Origin: a bacterium
GTDB lineage: Bacteria > Zhuqueibacterota > QNDG01
Direction of reading: 5' to 3'
NCBI GenBank assembly: GCA_021158245.1
Contig: JAGGVB010000221.1
Location: 1-39,237 of the forward strand
Length of the DNA: 39,237 nt
The translations under genes and the position numbers were made by a program. Every line of letters begins with the position of its first letter. The stretch's first letter is position 1. Positions 26,866-35,127 of the stretch are shown piece after piece. Below the pieces are notes generated by a model. It ran no database searches, was not told the DNA's origin, and saw only the letters and a program-made list of their open reading frames with translations.

Positions 26866-28020
26866 ATGAAAAAAGTACTAACAGGGAATTTTGCAGCAGC
26901 CTATGGAGCTACAGCTGCACGAGTTAATGTTGTGGCAGCTTATCCTATTACTCCTCAAACTACTATTGTTGAAATTCTTTCGGAGATAGTAGCTGACGGA
27001 AAGCTTAAAGCGGATTTTGTTAAGGTAGAATCGGAACATTCAGCTCTTGCAGCAAGTATTGGTGCTGAAGCTGCCGGAGCAAGAACTTTTACTGCAACAT
27101 CATCTCAGGGCCTTGCTTTAATGCATGAAGTACTTCATTGGACTGCACGTGCAAGGCTTCCCATTGTATTGACTAATGTAAACAGGGCACTGGCGCCTGG
27201 ATGGTCAATTTGGGCAGATGCCACAGATTCAATTGCACAGCGGGACACCGGCTGGATGCAGGTTTATTGTGAAAATAATCAGGAAGTTTTTGATACTGTT
27301 ATAATGTCTTATAAAATTGCTGAGAATAAAGATGTCCTGCTTCCGGTATTGGTAAATCTTGATGCATTTTTTCTTTCACATACGTCGCAAGTTGTTGATC
27401 TGTATGATGAAGAAACTATTGATTCATTTTTGCCTCCTTACAACCCTGAATATAAACTTGATGTTAATAATCCGCGGTCTTTCGGGGCTTTGACATCTCC
27501 TGAACATTATTTTGAGTTTTCATATAAAATTCAGAATGCTCATAATGATGCAAAAGAAATTATACGAAGTGTCGGAAAAGAATTCGGAAAGATTTTTGGC
27601 AGAGAGTATGGGTTAGTGGAAGAATACAGATGTGATGATGCTGAAGAGATTTTAGTAACATACGGTACTATTGCAGGTACGACAAAAGATGCAGTTGACC
27701 GATTAAGAGAGAAAGGCCACAAAGCCGGAGCACTCAAAATAAGGTATTTCAGGCCGTTTCCAGAAGAAGAAATAAGAGAAGTACTGTCAAAGGCAAAAAA
27801 AGTCGGTGTTATTGACAGGGCTATTTCGTTTGGCCATGAAGGCCCATTCTTTACTGAAGTTAAAGCCGCACTTTATAAAACAGGAGCGGCTGTTCCTGTT
27901 TACGGTTTTGTAACAGGGCTTGGCGGGCGCGATGTATCTATTGCAGATATAGAAAAAATTCATAGCCATATGAAGAATAATGAGCCTGAGAACCTTATTT
28001 GGATAGGAGTAAAGAAATGA
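26866..28020 (+). CDS. porA: POR alpha subunit
   Basis: The alpha subunit holds the pyrimidine-binding domain that contacts thiamine diphosphate and the 2-oxoacid. Of 384 residues, visible hallmarks are AYPITPQTTIVE (25-36), VESEHSALAASIGAEAAGARTFTATSSQGL (57-86), with a glutamate at the cofactor, NRALAPGWSIWADATDS and, in the third domain, GHEGPFFTEVKAAL and YGFVTGLGGRD. It resembles thermophile PorA in size and order. Substrate preference (pyruvate against another 2-oxoacid) cannot be settled from sequence. The ribosome site is AGAGGAGG, and the last codon overlaps the beta start (ATGA). Confidence 0.95.
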   Translation: MKKVLTGNFAAAYGATAARVNVVAAYPITPQTTIVEILSEIVADGKLKADFVKVESEHSALAASIGAEAAGARTFTATSSQGLALMHEVLHWTARARLPIVLTNVNRALAPGWSIWADATDSIAQRDTGWMQVYCENNQEVFDTVIMSYKIAENKDVLLPVLVNLDAFFLSHTSQVVDLYDEETIDSFLPPYNPEYKLDVNNPRSFGALTSPEHYFEFSYKIQNAHNDAKEIIRSVGKEFGKIFGREYGLVEEYRCDDAEEILVTYGTIAGTTKDAVDRLREKGHKAGALKIRYFRPFPEEEIREVLSKAKKVGVIDRAISFGHEGPFFTEVKAALYKTGAAVPVYGFVTGLGGRDVSIADIEKIHSHMKNNEPENLIWIGVKK

Positions 28021-28928
28021 ATATTGAAAAAAAGGTAAAACTCACTATACCAGAGCATGAGGTTATGTCACCTGGCCATCTTGCATGTCAGGGCTGCGGT
28101 GCTGCTCTTGGAATGCGTTATGCGCTGAAGGCTCTGGGAGAAAAAACAATAGTATCAATCCCTGCCTGTTGTTGGGCTGTAATTGACGGGCCTTTTCCAT
28201 ATTCGGCAGCGGGAATACCCGTATTCCATTGTGCATTTGAAACAGCTGCATCAACTGCTTCGGGAATAACACATGCTTTAAGCCAGCTTGGTAAGGATGA
28301 TGTTACAACTCTTGCATGGGCAGGTGACGGCGGTACATTTGATATCGGACTCCAAGCTCTTTCAGGAGCTGCTGAAAGAGGCGATAATCTTATCTATATT
28401 GTTTATGATAACGAAGCTTACATGAATACAGGCATTCAGCGATCTTCTGCAACCCCTCATGGTGCATGGACAACTACTACACCTGTGAAACATTATAAAA
28501 CGGGCCCGAAGAAGAATATTGTAGAAATTATGGTTGCACATCATATACCGTATGTTGCGACAGCAAATATAGCCTATCCCGAAGATTTTATTAAAAAGCT
28601 CAAAAAAGCAAAAGAGATAAAAGGAGCAAAGTTTATCCATTTGTATGCTCCATGTCCGACAGGTTGGAAGCATCCTCCGGGAATTACAGTGAAGGTTGCA
28701 CGTCTTGCTACTGAAACAAATGTATTCCCGCTTTATGAGGTAACTGACGGTGTATACAAAATTAACAAGTATATAAAAAATGTTAAACCTGTTGAAGAAT
28801 ATCTTAAGCTGCAGGGCCGTTTCAGGCATCTTCATGCAGACGAGATTGATTTCATTCAAAAAGAAGTAAATAATAATTGGGCTAGGATTGAAAAGATGGA
28901 AAAAGCTTTTGGCGAGAATGCAGATTAA
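28017..28928 (+). CDS. porB: POR beta subunit (thiamine diphosphate and 4Fe-4S)
   Basis: The beta subunit binds the thiamine diphosphate pyrophosphate and one 4Fe-4S cluster. It has 303 residues. The thiamine motif is GDGGTFDIGLQALSGA (103-118) with YDNEAYMNTG (130-139). Cys24 and Cys27 (CQGC), Cys51 or Cys52 and Cys213 (APCPTGW) are placed as the four cluster ligands known in this family. The ATG at 28017 overlaps the alpha stop as ATGA; a TTG 18 bases upstream would add six residues. It closes the POR set and is followed by IOR after 33 bases. Confidence 0.95.
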   Translation: MNIEKKVKLTIPEHEVMSPGHLACQGCGAALGMRYALKALGEKTIVSIPACCWAVIDGPFPYSAAGIPVFHCAFETAASTASGITHALSQLGKDDVTTLAWAGDGGTFDIGLQALSGAAERGDNLIYIVYDNEAYMNTGIQRSSATPHGAWTTTTPVKHYKTGPKKNIVEIMVAHHIPYVATANIAYPEDFIKKLKKAKEIKGAKFIHLYAPCPTGWKHPPGITVKVARLATETNVFPLYEVTDGVYKINKYIKNVKPVEEYLKLQGRFRHLHADEIDFIQKEVNNNWARIEKMEKAFGENAD

Positions 28929-28961
28929 GCTCCTTGTATGTAAGTAAAACATGAGGTAAGT

Positions 28962-30737
28962 ATGAAAGAGATACTATCAGGAAATGAAGCTATTGCGAGA
29001 GGATGTTACGAATATGGCGTTCATGTTGCTACTGCGTACCCTGGTACTCCCAGTACAGAGATACTTGAAAATATTGCCAAATATTCTGAAATCTATAAGG
29101 AGTGGTGCCCTAATGAAAAAGTAGCTCTTGAGGTTGCAATAGGAGCAACTTTTGAAGGAGCACGAACTCTCGTTGCAATGAAACATGTAGGGCTGAATGT
29201 TGCCGCAGACCCGTTTATGTCTGTAAGCTTAATAGGATCACCGGGCGGCCTGATTATTGTCAGTGCTGATGATCCGGGCATGCACTCTTCACAAAATGAG
29301 CAGGATAACAGATTATATGCACGCTTTGCAGGATATCCCTGCCTTGAGCCATCTGACAGCCAGGAAGCAAAAGATTTTGTCGGGGAAGCTTTAAAGTTAA
29401 GCATTGATTATGATGTTCCTGTACTCCTTCGGATTACAACCCGTGTCTGCCATGCAAAAGGTGTTGTGGCTACAAAAGATCGTAAAGAGTATCCTGTGGC
29501 AGGATTTAAAAGAAACCCTCAGAAATTTGTTATTTTGCCTTCTATTGCAAGAGATCTTCACGTAAAAGCTGTTGACCGGCTGGAAAGATTGAAACAGGCT
29601 TCGGAAAATAGTTCAATTAACAGGCTTGAGCAGGGGACAATGGATGTGGGAGTTATTACGAATGGTGTTTCCTATCAGTATGTTAAGGAGGTATTACCAG
29701 ATGCCTGGGTCCTGAAACTCGGCATGAGCTATCCGCTTCCAATGAAAAAGATTGAACTTATTGCATCTAAAGTTAAAAAGCTTTTTGTTGTTGAAGAGCT
29801 TGAACCTGTAATTGAAGAACAGATTAAAGCTGCCGGAATAAAGTGTGAAGGGAAAAAATACTGGTCAAATCTTGGTGAATTTTCTCCTGAGAGAGTTGCA
29901 CAAGGCTTTGCAGAAGCCGGTGTGATTGACGTAGAAAAAAGGATTGAAACAAATGATAAAGAGGATGTAGTTCCCCGCCCTCCGATTTTTTGTCCGGGAT
30001 GCCCTCATAGAGGGCTCTTCTATTCTTTGAAGAAAGTTAAAGCACTTGTAACAACTGATATAGGATGTTATACTCTGGGCGCGCTTCCTCCTATTGAAGC
30101 AGGCGATACTTGTGTGGAAATGGGTGCATCAATAGGCGTAGGAGTAGGTATTGCCAAAGCGAGGAAAGACGGAAGAGGAATTGTCGCTACTATTGGAGAT
30201 TCCACTTTCTTCCATTCAGGCATGACTGGGCTTCTGAATGCTGTAAACGATAATTCGGGAATTACAGTGGTAATTGCAGATAACAGTATTACTGCAATGA
30301 CAGGCGGCCAGTTTCATCCGGGCACAGGCGAAACTCTTGATGGAGACATTGGTGCAAAAGTTGATAAAGTCAAAATATGTGAAGCTCTAGGTGTAAAACA
30401 TATCAGAAAAGTTGATCCGTATGATTTGACTGCAACAAGAGAAGCTTTAAAGGAGGAAATGGAACGTGACGAGCTTTCAGTTATTATTACAACACGTCCG
30501 TGTGCACTATTCCCGCCTGAGATGAGAAAGCTTGTAAAACAGACACCATTTACAGTTGACCTTGATAAATGTATCGGATGTAAAACATGCTTCCAGGTAA
30601 GTTGCCCTGCAATAGGGCTTTCTGATGAGAAGACAGATAAGGGCCTGAACAAATCACATATTGATGCATCTTTATGTACAGGATGCTCGGTATGCGCACA
30701 GGTTTGTCCGGTAAATGCAATCGTTCCTATGAAATAG
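28962..30737 (+). CDS. iorA: Indolepyruvate ferredoxin oxidoreductase, alpha subunit
   Basis: IOR oxidises aryl pyruvates from Trp, Phe and Tyr to arylacetyl-CoA, reducing ferredoxin. The 591-residue alpha subunit has the N-terminal pyrimidine-binding domain (YPGTPSTEILE, KVALEVAIGA and MKHVGLNVAADP), CPGCPHRG in mid-protein and the thiamine domain with GDSTFFHSGMTGLLNAV and ADNSITAMTGGQFHPG. It ends in a ferredoxin tail: CIGCKTCFQVSCP and CTGCSVCAQVCP, two cysteine quartets. The combination is the standard IorA arrangement. With POR beside it, several amino-acid-derived 2-oxoacids could be handled. GAGGTAAGT lies upstream of the ATG. Its partner iorB begins 11 bases past its stop. Confidence 0.95.
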   Translation: MKEILSGNEAIARGCYEYGVHVATAYPGTPSTEILENIAKYSEIYKEWCPNEKVALEVAIGATFEGARTLVAMKHVGLNVAADPFMSVSLIGSPGGLIIVSADDPGMHSSQNEQDNRLYARFAGYPCLEPSDSQEAKDFVGEALKLSIDYDVPVLLRITTRVCHAKGVVATKDRKEYPVAGFKRNPQKFVILPSIARDLHVKAVDRLERLKQASENSSINRLEQGTMDVGVITNGVSYQYVKEVLPDAWVLKLGMSYPLPMKKIELIASKVKKLFVVEELEPVIEEQIKAAGIKCEGKKYWSNLGEFSPERVAQGFAEAGVIDVEKRIETNDKEDVVPRPPIFCPGCPHRGLFYSLKKVKALVTTDIGCYTLGALPPIEAGDTCVEMGASIGVGVGIAKARKDGRGIVATIGDSTFFHSGMTGLLNAVNDNSGITVVIADNSITAMTGGQFHPGTGETLDGDIGAKVDKVKICEALGVKHIRKVDPYDLTATREALKEEMERDELSVIITTRPCALFPPEMRKLVKQTPFTVDLDKCIGCKTCFQVSCPAIGLSDEKTDKGLNKSHIDASLCTGCSVCAQVCPVNAIVPMK

Positions 30738-30748
30738 ATGAGGTTTTC

Positions 30749-31327
30749 ATGAGCAGAGGAAAAAATGTTCTTATTGTAGGCGTTGGCGGGCAGGGTGTCC
30801 TCCTGGCCAGTGAAATATTAAGTTCTGTTGCTGTTGAAGCAGGCCTTGATGCAAAGAAGAGCGAAGTGCATGGAATGTCACAGAGGGGCGGTGTAGTATC
30901 AAGCCATGTACGATTTGGTGAAAAAGTATTTTCTCCTCTTATTAAAGAGGGCGAAGCTGATGTGATTCTTGCGTTTGAAGAGGCTGAAGCTTTAAGGTGG
31001 CTCCATTTTCTTGACAAAGATGGAGATATTATTGTGAATGAGTACAGGCTCGTTCCTCCTATTGTTGTTACAAAAAAATTGAATTACCCGGAAGATCCTG
31101 TTTCTATTATCAAGAGTAAGGTGAATAATGTAAAGAGTATTGATGCTGAAGCTGCTGCACGGGAAATCGGTAATCCGAGATTGGTAAATACCATCCTTCT
31201 CGGGGTCTTGTCGCAATCTATTGATATTGATGAAAAAGTGTGGAAAGACGTTATTAAACGGCGTGTACCCAGGGGTACGGAAGATATTAATTTACAGGCA
31301 TTTGTGAGAGGTAGAGAATATAAGTAA
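30749..31327 (+). CDS. iorB: Indolepyruvate ferredoxin oxidoreductase, beta subunit
   Basis: IorB is the gamma-like small subunit of the IOR enzyme. Its 192 residues start with NVLIVGVGGQGVLLASEILS, then KKSEVHGMSQRGGVVSSHVRFG, both family signatures, and it contains PRLVNTILLGVLS. The ATG at 30749 was chosen because GAGG lies 6 bases upstream and the sequence then starts at the usual place. Longer reading would begin inside iorA in another frame. It lies between iorA and the first butyrate kinase with a 19-base gap. Confidence 0.94.
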   Translation: MSRGKNVLIVGVGGQGVLLASEILSSVAVEAGLDAKKSEVHGMSQRGGVVSSHVRFGEKVFSPLIKEGEADVILAFEEAEALRWLHFLDKDGDIIVNEYRLVPPIVVTKKLNYPEDPVSIIKSKVNNVKSIDAEAAAREIGNPRLVNTILLGVLSQSIDIDEKVWKDVIKRRVPRGTEDINLQAFVRGREYK

Positions 31328-31346
31328 ATCTACGGAGAATGGAAAT

Positions 31347-32411
31347 ATGGAGAAAGTCCTTGCAATTAATCCCGGATCTACTTCCACAAAGATTGCTCTT
31401 TATGACGGGGATTCTGAATTGTGGGCAGAAAAAATATCTTACTCAAAAGAGAGAATAAGTGCTTTTGAAAAGATAACAGATCAAATGGATATGAGAAAAT
31501 CTGACATTGAGAATGTTCTTAAAGAAAAGAATATTTCTGCCGGAGGCCTTGATGCTGTTGTGGGAAGAGGGGGGCCGTTTAAACCTCTTGCCAGCGGAAC
31601 TTACAGGGTAACGCCTGCCTTGATTAAAGATGTTAAAGAAGGCAGGGTTCAGGCGGAACATATATCTAACATCGGCCCATTGCTTGCATTTGATTTGTCT
31701 GAGAAAGACGGGATACCGTCCTTTTTTGTAGATCCCGTATCTGTTGACGAATTTAATCCAGTTGCACGTTTTTCCGGAATTCCGGAGCTTGAACGGAAAA
31801 GCCTTGTTCATGCTTTGAACGTAAAGGCTACTGCACATAAAGAAGCCATGAGACTGGGAAAATCGCTTAATGAATTGAATTTTATTGTTGCCCATCTCGG
31901 AGGCGGGATATCTATATGCCCTGTGATGCAGGGAAAGATTGTTGATGCAAATAATGCCAATGAAGGCGGGCCATTTTCACCGGAAAGGGCAGGTTCTCTG
32001 CCCTCGTCTTCTCTTGTAAAGCTATGTTATTCCGGGAAATTTTCATACAATGAATTGAAAAAAAGAGTTGTCGGAAATGGGGGGCTTTCTGCATATCTCG
32101 GCACAAATGATCTTATGGAAGTTGTTGATAGAATCAGAGAGGGTGATTCTGAATCTGAGCTTGTTTTCGATGCAATGATTTATCAGATTGCAAAAGAGAT
32201 TGGTGCTATGGCAGCTGTTTTAAGAGGAAAGATTGATGCTGTTATTCTTACAGGAGGAATGGCACGGGAAGAATTGCTGATAAAAAAACTTGAACCACTT
32301 ATATCCTTTCTTGGACCTGTTAAAGTTTATCCGGGCGAAAATGAGATGGAGTCGCTTGTAATGGGGGTACTAAGAGTGCTCAGGAAAGAAGAAAAGGAAT
32401 TAATATATTAA
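31347..32411 (+). CDS. buk: Butyrate kinase, first copy
   Basis: Butyrate kinase makes ATP from an acyl phosphate and ADP, the last step of substrate-level phosphorylation in many fermenters. The 354-residue protein is of the ASKHA acetate-kinase fold. INPGSTSTKIALYDGD (6-21) is the phosphate-1 loop, VVGRGGPFKPLASG follows near 70, HALNVKATAHKEA is central, HLGGGIS and GPFSPERAGSLPSS lie in the active site, and ILTGGMA is the adenosine motif. The ATG follows GGAGAATGG. The next gene is a paralogue of similar length, and both are followed by phosphotransbutyrylase genes. Real substrates could be branched-chain or aryl acids; sequence does not settle this. Confidence 0.95.
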   Translation: MEKVLAINPGSTSTKIALYDGDSELWAEKISYSKERISAFEKITDQMDMRKSDIENVLKEKNISAGGLDAVVGRGGPFKPLASGTYRVTPALIKDVKEGRVQAEHISNIGPLLAFDLSEKDGIPSFFVDPVSVDEFNPVARFSGIPELERKSLVHALNVKATAHKEAMRLGKSLNELNFIVAHLGGGISICPVMQGKIVDANNANEGGPFSPERAGSLPSSSLVKLCYSGKFSYNELKKRVVGNGGLSAYLGTNDLMEVVDRIREGDSESELVFDAMIYQIAKEIGAMAAVLRGKIDAVILTGGMAREELLIKKLEPLISFLGPVKVYPGENEMESLVMGVLRVLRKEEKELIY

Positions 32412-32455
32412 TTCTATATATTTTATAAATACTTGATGAAATAAGGAGATACAAG

Positions 32456-33535
32456 TTGGGAAAAGATTATAAGATTCTTGCTATAAACCCGGGCTCCACT
32501 TCAACAAAAATTGCTGTCTTTGAGAATGCGAAATGTTTATGTACTAATTCCATATCGCATTCTACAGATGAGATAGCAAAATTTCATAATATTGCAGATC
32601 AGTATGAATATAGAGCAAGACTTATTGAAGAACTGCTTGATAAAGAGAATGTAGATATAAATTCAATTGATGTTGTTGTGGGCAGGGGAGGTTTGTTGAA
32701 ACCAATTCCCAGTGGTGCGTACAAGGTAAATGATAAAATGGTAGAAGAACTACGGTCTGCGAAGTATGGAGAGCATGCTTCAAATCTCGGAGCTATGATT
32801 GCATCCAAGATTGGGAAAGATATTGGAGTAGAAAGTTATATTGTAGATCCTGTTGTTGTTGATGAAATGGAACCGATTGCTAAAATATCAGGTATGCCTG
32901 AAATTCAGAGAAAATCGATATTCCATGCATTAAATCAGAAGGCAGTTGCAAGAAAGGCTGCAGGAAAACTCGGAAAAGATTACAGTGAGGTTAATCTTAT
33001 AGTTACCCATCTCGGTGGAGGTGTTTCAGTAGGCGCTCATAAAAAAGGGCGTGTTATAGATGTTAATAATGCACTTTGCGGTGACGGGCCTTTTTCACCG
33101 GAAAGATCAGGCGGCTTGCCTGCGACCCAGCTTCTTGATCTTTTGCTAAGCGGACAGATGACCGAAAAAGAAATAAGAAAGCGGCTTATAGGTAATGGCG
33201 GGATTGTTGCGTATCTTGGGACAAACGATATGCGGAAGGTTGAAAACGATGTTAAAAATGGCGATGAGAAAGCAATTTTGTATCAAGAGGCAATGGCTTA
33301 TCAAATAGCAAAAGAAATAGGATCATGTGCAGCTGTCCTTAATGGCGAAGTAGATGCGATAATTTTTACTGGCGGGCTTGCCTATGACGAGTTATTTATT
33401 AAAAAATTAGAGAAAAAAGTTGCATGGATCTCAAAGATTCTTGTGTTCCCCGGAGAAGAGGAGATGGAATCTCTTGCTTGTGGTGTGCTTAGAGTGGTTC
33501 GGGGTGAAGAAGAGCCCAGAGAATATACCGGCTGA
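32456..33535 (+). CDS. buk: Butyrate kinase, second copy
   Basis: This is a 359-residue paralogue of the preceding kinase, clearly related yet diverged throughout, so it is not a recent duplicate. It has INPGSTSTKIAVFENA (9-24), VVGRGGLLKPIPSGAY, HALNQKAVARKAAGKLGK, THLGGGVSVGAH, GDGPFSPERSGGLPATQ and IFTGGLAYDE. All motifs look intact, so both copies should be active. The start is TTG, chosen because AAGGAG lies 8-9 bases upstream and the residues after it match the family start. It sits 44 bases after the first copy and 20 before ptb. A different chain-length preference from the first copy is likely but not shown. Confidence 0.95.
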   Translation: MGKDYKILAINPGSTSTKIAVFENAKCLCTNSISHSTDEIAKFHNIADQYEYRARLIEELLDKENVDINSIDVVVGRGGLLKPIPSGAYKVNDKMVEELRSAKYGEHASNLGAMIASKIGKDIGVESYIVDPVVVDEMEPIAKISGMPEIQRKSIFHALNQKAVARKAAGKLGKDYSEVNLIVTHLGGGVSVGAHKKGRVIDVNNALCGDGPFSPERSGGLPATQLLDLLLSGQMTEKEIRKRLIGNGGIVAYLGTNDMRKVENDVKNGDEKAILYQEAMAYQIAKEIGSCAAVLNGEVDAIIFTGGLAYDELFIKKLEKKVAWISKILVFPGEEEMESLACGVLRVVRGEEEPREYTG

Positions 33536-33555
33536 TAAAGCCGCAGGAGGGTATT

Positions 33556-34467
33556 TTGAAAATGATTGAAAGGCTTGATGAGCTTGTCAATGAAGTAAAG
33601 GACTCACCTACTAAAACAATTGCTGTTGCAGCCGGGCACGATTATGAGACTATGCTTGCTATTAACCGGGCTACAAATGAAAATGTTGTCCGCGCTGTAC
33701 TGGTTGGTGACAAAAGTAGAATGGAACAGGTTGCAAAAGAGCATTCTATTGATCTGACCAAATTTGAAATTGTCAACATTGAAGATGAAGTTGAGGCTGC
33801 TGTTGAAGCCGTAAAGTTAGTCGGAAGCAAGAAAGCCGACCTTCTTATGAAGGGTTCTGTAAAAACCGCGGAATATATGAAGGCAATTCTTCACAGAGAA
33901 TACGGGCTGCTTCCACCGGGAAGCCTTTTATGTCATATTGCAGCTCTTGAAATACCCACATATCATAAACTTTTAATAATTTCCGATGCAGCAATTATTC
34001 CGCTGCCTGATTTAACTCAGAAGATACAATTAATTAAATACACAACCGAGGTTGCAAGGTATTTGGGAATTGAATTGCCGAAGGTTGCTATTTTATCAGC
34101 AGTAGAAACTGTTAATCCAAGGATACCTTCATCGGTCGATGCTGCTATTATGACTTTGATGAATAGAAGAAATCAGATAAAAGGTGCAATACTTGACGGC
34201 CCTCTTGCACTTGATGTAGCTCTTTCAAAAGAGGGGTGCAGAATAAAAGACCTTGAGAGCCCTGTTGGCGGAGATGCAGATGTGCTTATTTTCCCAAATA
34301 TTGAATCTGCAAACATTTTTTATAAAAGCTCAACAGTAATTGCCGGAGGAAAAACTGCTGCAGTAGTTGCAGGCACAACAGCTCCTGTGGTTTTAACTTC
34401 ACGAGCTGATAATGATGATTCAAAATTCTATTCAATTGTTCTTGCTGCAAAACTTTCTGAAAAATAG
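33556..34467 (+). CDS. ptb: Phosphate butyryltransferase, first copy
   Basis: Ptb swaps CoA for phosphate on butyryl-CoA or similar acyl-CoA, giving the acyl phosphate used by Buk. The 303-residue protein is of the PTA_PTB family: IAVAAGHDYETMLAINRA, LLMKGSVKTAEYMKAILHREYGL, IISDAAIIPLPDL, GAILDGPLALDVALS and GGDADVLIFPNIESANIFYK are visible. An AGGAGG site at 33545-33550 is 5 bases before the TTG and 11 before an in-frame ATG at 33562; the TTG is preferred for spacing. It ends 13 bases before a hairpin. It belongs to the POR-IOR-Buk block. Confidence 0.94.
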   Translation: MKMIERLDELVNEVKDSPTKTIAVAAGHDYETMLAINRATNENVVRAVLVGDKSRMEQVAKEHSIDLTKFEIVNIEDEVEAAVEAVKLVGSKKADLLMKGSVKTAEYMKAILHREYGLLPPGSLLCHIAALEIPTYHKLLIISDAAIIPLPDLTQKIQLIKYTTEVARYLGIELPKVAILSAVETVNPRIPSSVDAAIMTLMNRRNQIKGAILDGPLALDVALSKEGCRIKDLESPVGGDADVLIFPNIESANIFYKSSTVIAGGKTAAVVAGTTAPVVLTSRADNDDSKFYSIVLAAKLSEK

Positions 34468-34479
34468 ATTTTTAATAAA

Positions 34480-34510
34480 TGCCCGGTGTTGTATTATGTA
34501 TAACCGGGCA
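34480..34510 (+). terminator. Hairpin between ptb and cobO
   Basis: TGCCCGGT (34480-34487) pairs with ACCGGGCA (34503-34510) around a 15-base loop. The stem is GC-rich, but the T tract after it is poor (TTGGTACGTTT), so it may be a weak terminator, an mRNA-stabilising hairpin or an attenuator that separates the upstream butyrate genes from cobO and the second ptb. No cobalamin-riboswitch box is visible in the 97-base gap. Confidence 0.55.
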
Positions 34511-34564
34511 TTGGTACGTTTGCTGTTAATTTTAATGCGTTTTGATATTTAGAGGGATGATTTT

Positions 34565-35104
34565 ATGGATACAAACGATAAATCCGGTTTAGGGCTGATT
34601 CATGTATACACGGGAAACGGCAAAGGGAAAACAACTTCTGCTCTCGGGCTTGGATTAAGGGCAACAGGCCATGGTTTCAGAGTACTAATGGTTCAGTTCA
34701 TGAAGGGAGACCCGTCTTACGGAGAAGTTATAGCAGTAAGTAAAATAGATAATTTTAACCTTATCCAGTCAGGACTGCCCACATTTGTGAAAAAGGGAGA
34801 ACCTTCCGAAGAAGACCTGAGCCTTGCAAAGGCAGGTTTTGAAAAATGTTATGAAGCCGTAACAAATGGAACCTATGATATTGTAATTATGGATGAGATA
34901 AATGTGGCAGTTAATTACGGATTAGTCCGGCTGCAAGACGTGCTGAGCCTTATTGATAAAAAATCAAAAAATGTTGAGCTGATTCTTACAGGCCGTTATG
35001 CAGATGAGAAAATTATTGAGAAAGCTGATCTCGTAAGTGAAGTGCAGGAAATTAAACATCCGTTTACAAAAGGTATTCCTGCACGCAGAGGAGTGGATTT
35101 TTAA
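34565..35104 (+). CDS. cobO: ATP:cob(I)alamin adenosyltransferase (CobA/BtuR type)
   Basis: This enzyme attaches the 5'-deoxyadenosyl group of ATP to cob(I)alamin, making the coenzyme needed by radical B12 enzymes. Its 179 residues contain the P-loop GNGKGKTTSALGLGLR (18-33), VLMVQFMKGD, the core IVIMDEINVAVNYGLV and LILTGRYADEKIIEKADLV and the closing EVQEIKHPFTKGIPARRGVDF. The ATG has GAGGGATGA upstream. It lies between two phosphotransbutyrylase genes, an unusual position, since the gene normally sits with cobalamin genes. This suggests that a B12-dependent mutase or similar step feeds the same acid-forming route. No such enzyme gene is in the window. Confidence 0.94.
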   Translation: MDTNDKSGLGLIHVYTGNGKGKTTSALGLGLRATGHGFRVLMVQFMKGDPSYGEVIAVSKIDNFNLIQSGLPTFVKKGEPSEEDLSLAKAGFEKCYEAVTNGTYDIVIMDEINVAVNYGLVRLQDVLSLIDKKSKNVELILTGRYADEKIIEKADLVSEVQEIKHPFTKGIPARRGVDF

Positions 35105-35127
35105 TTTTACAATTTAAGGAGGAGTCC

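Noticed and set aside
28362-28952. A 196-codon - strand frame opposite POR beta
   Set aside because: It is a shadow of porB, rich in Cys, Phe and Tyr as expected from reverse reading, with no family match.
34468-34564. Cobalamin riboswitch upstream of cobO
   Set aside because: The gap of 97 bases is too short for a full cobalamin riboswitch and no B12 box was seen.
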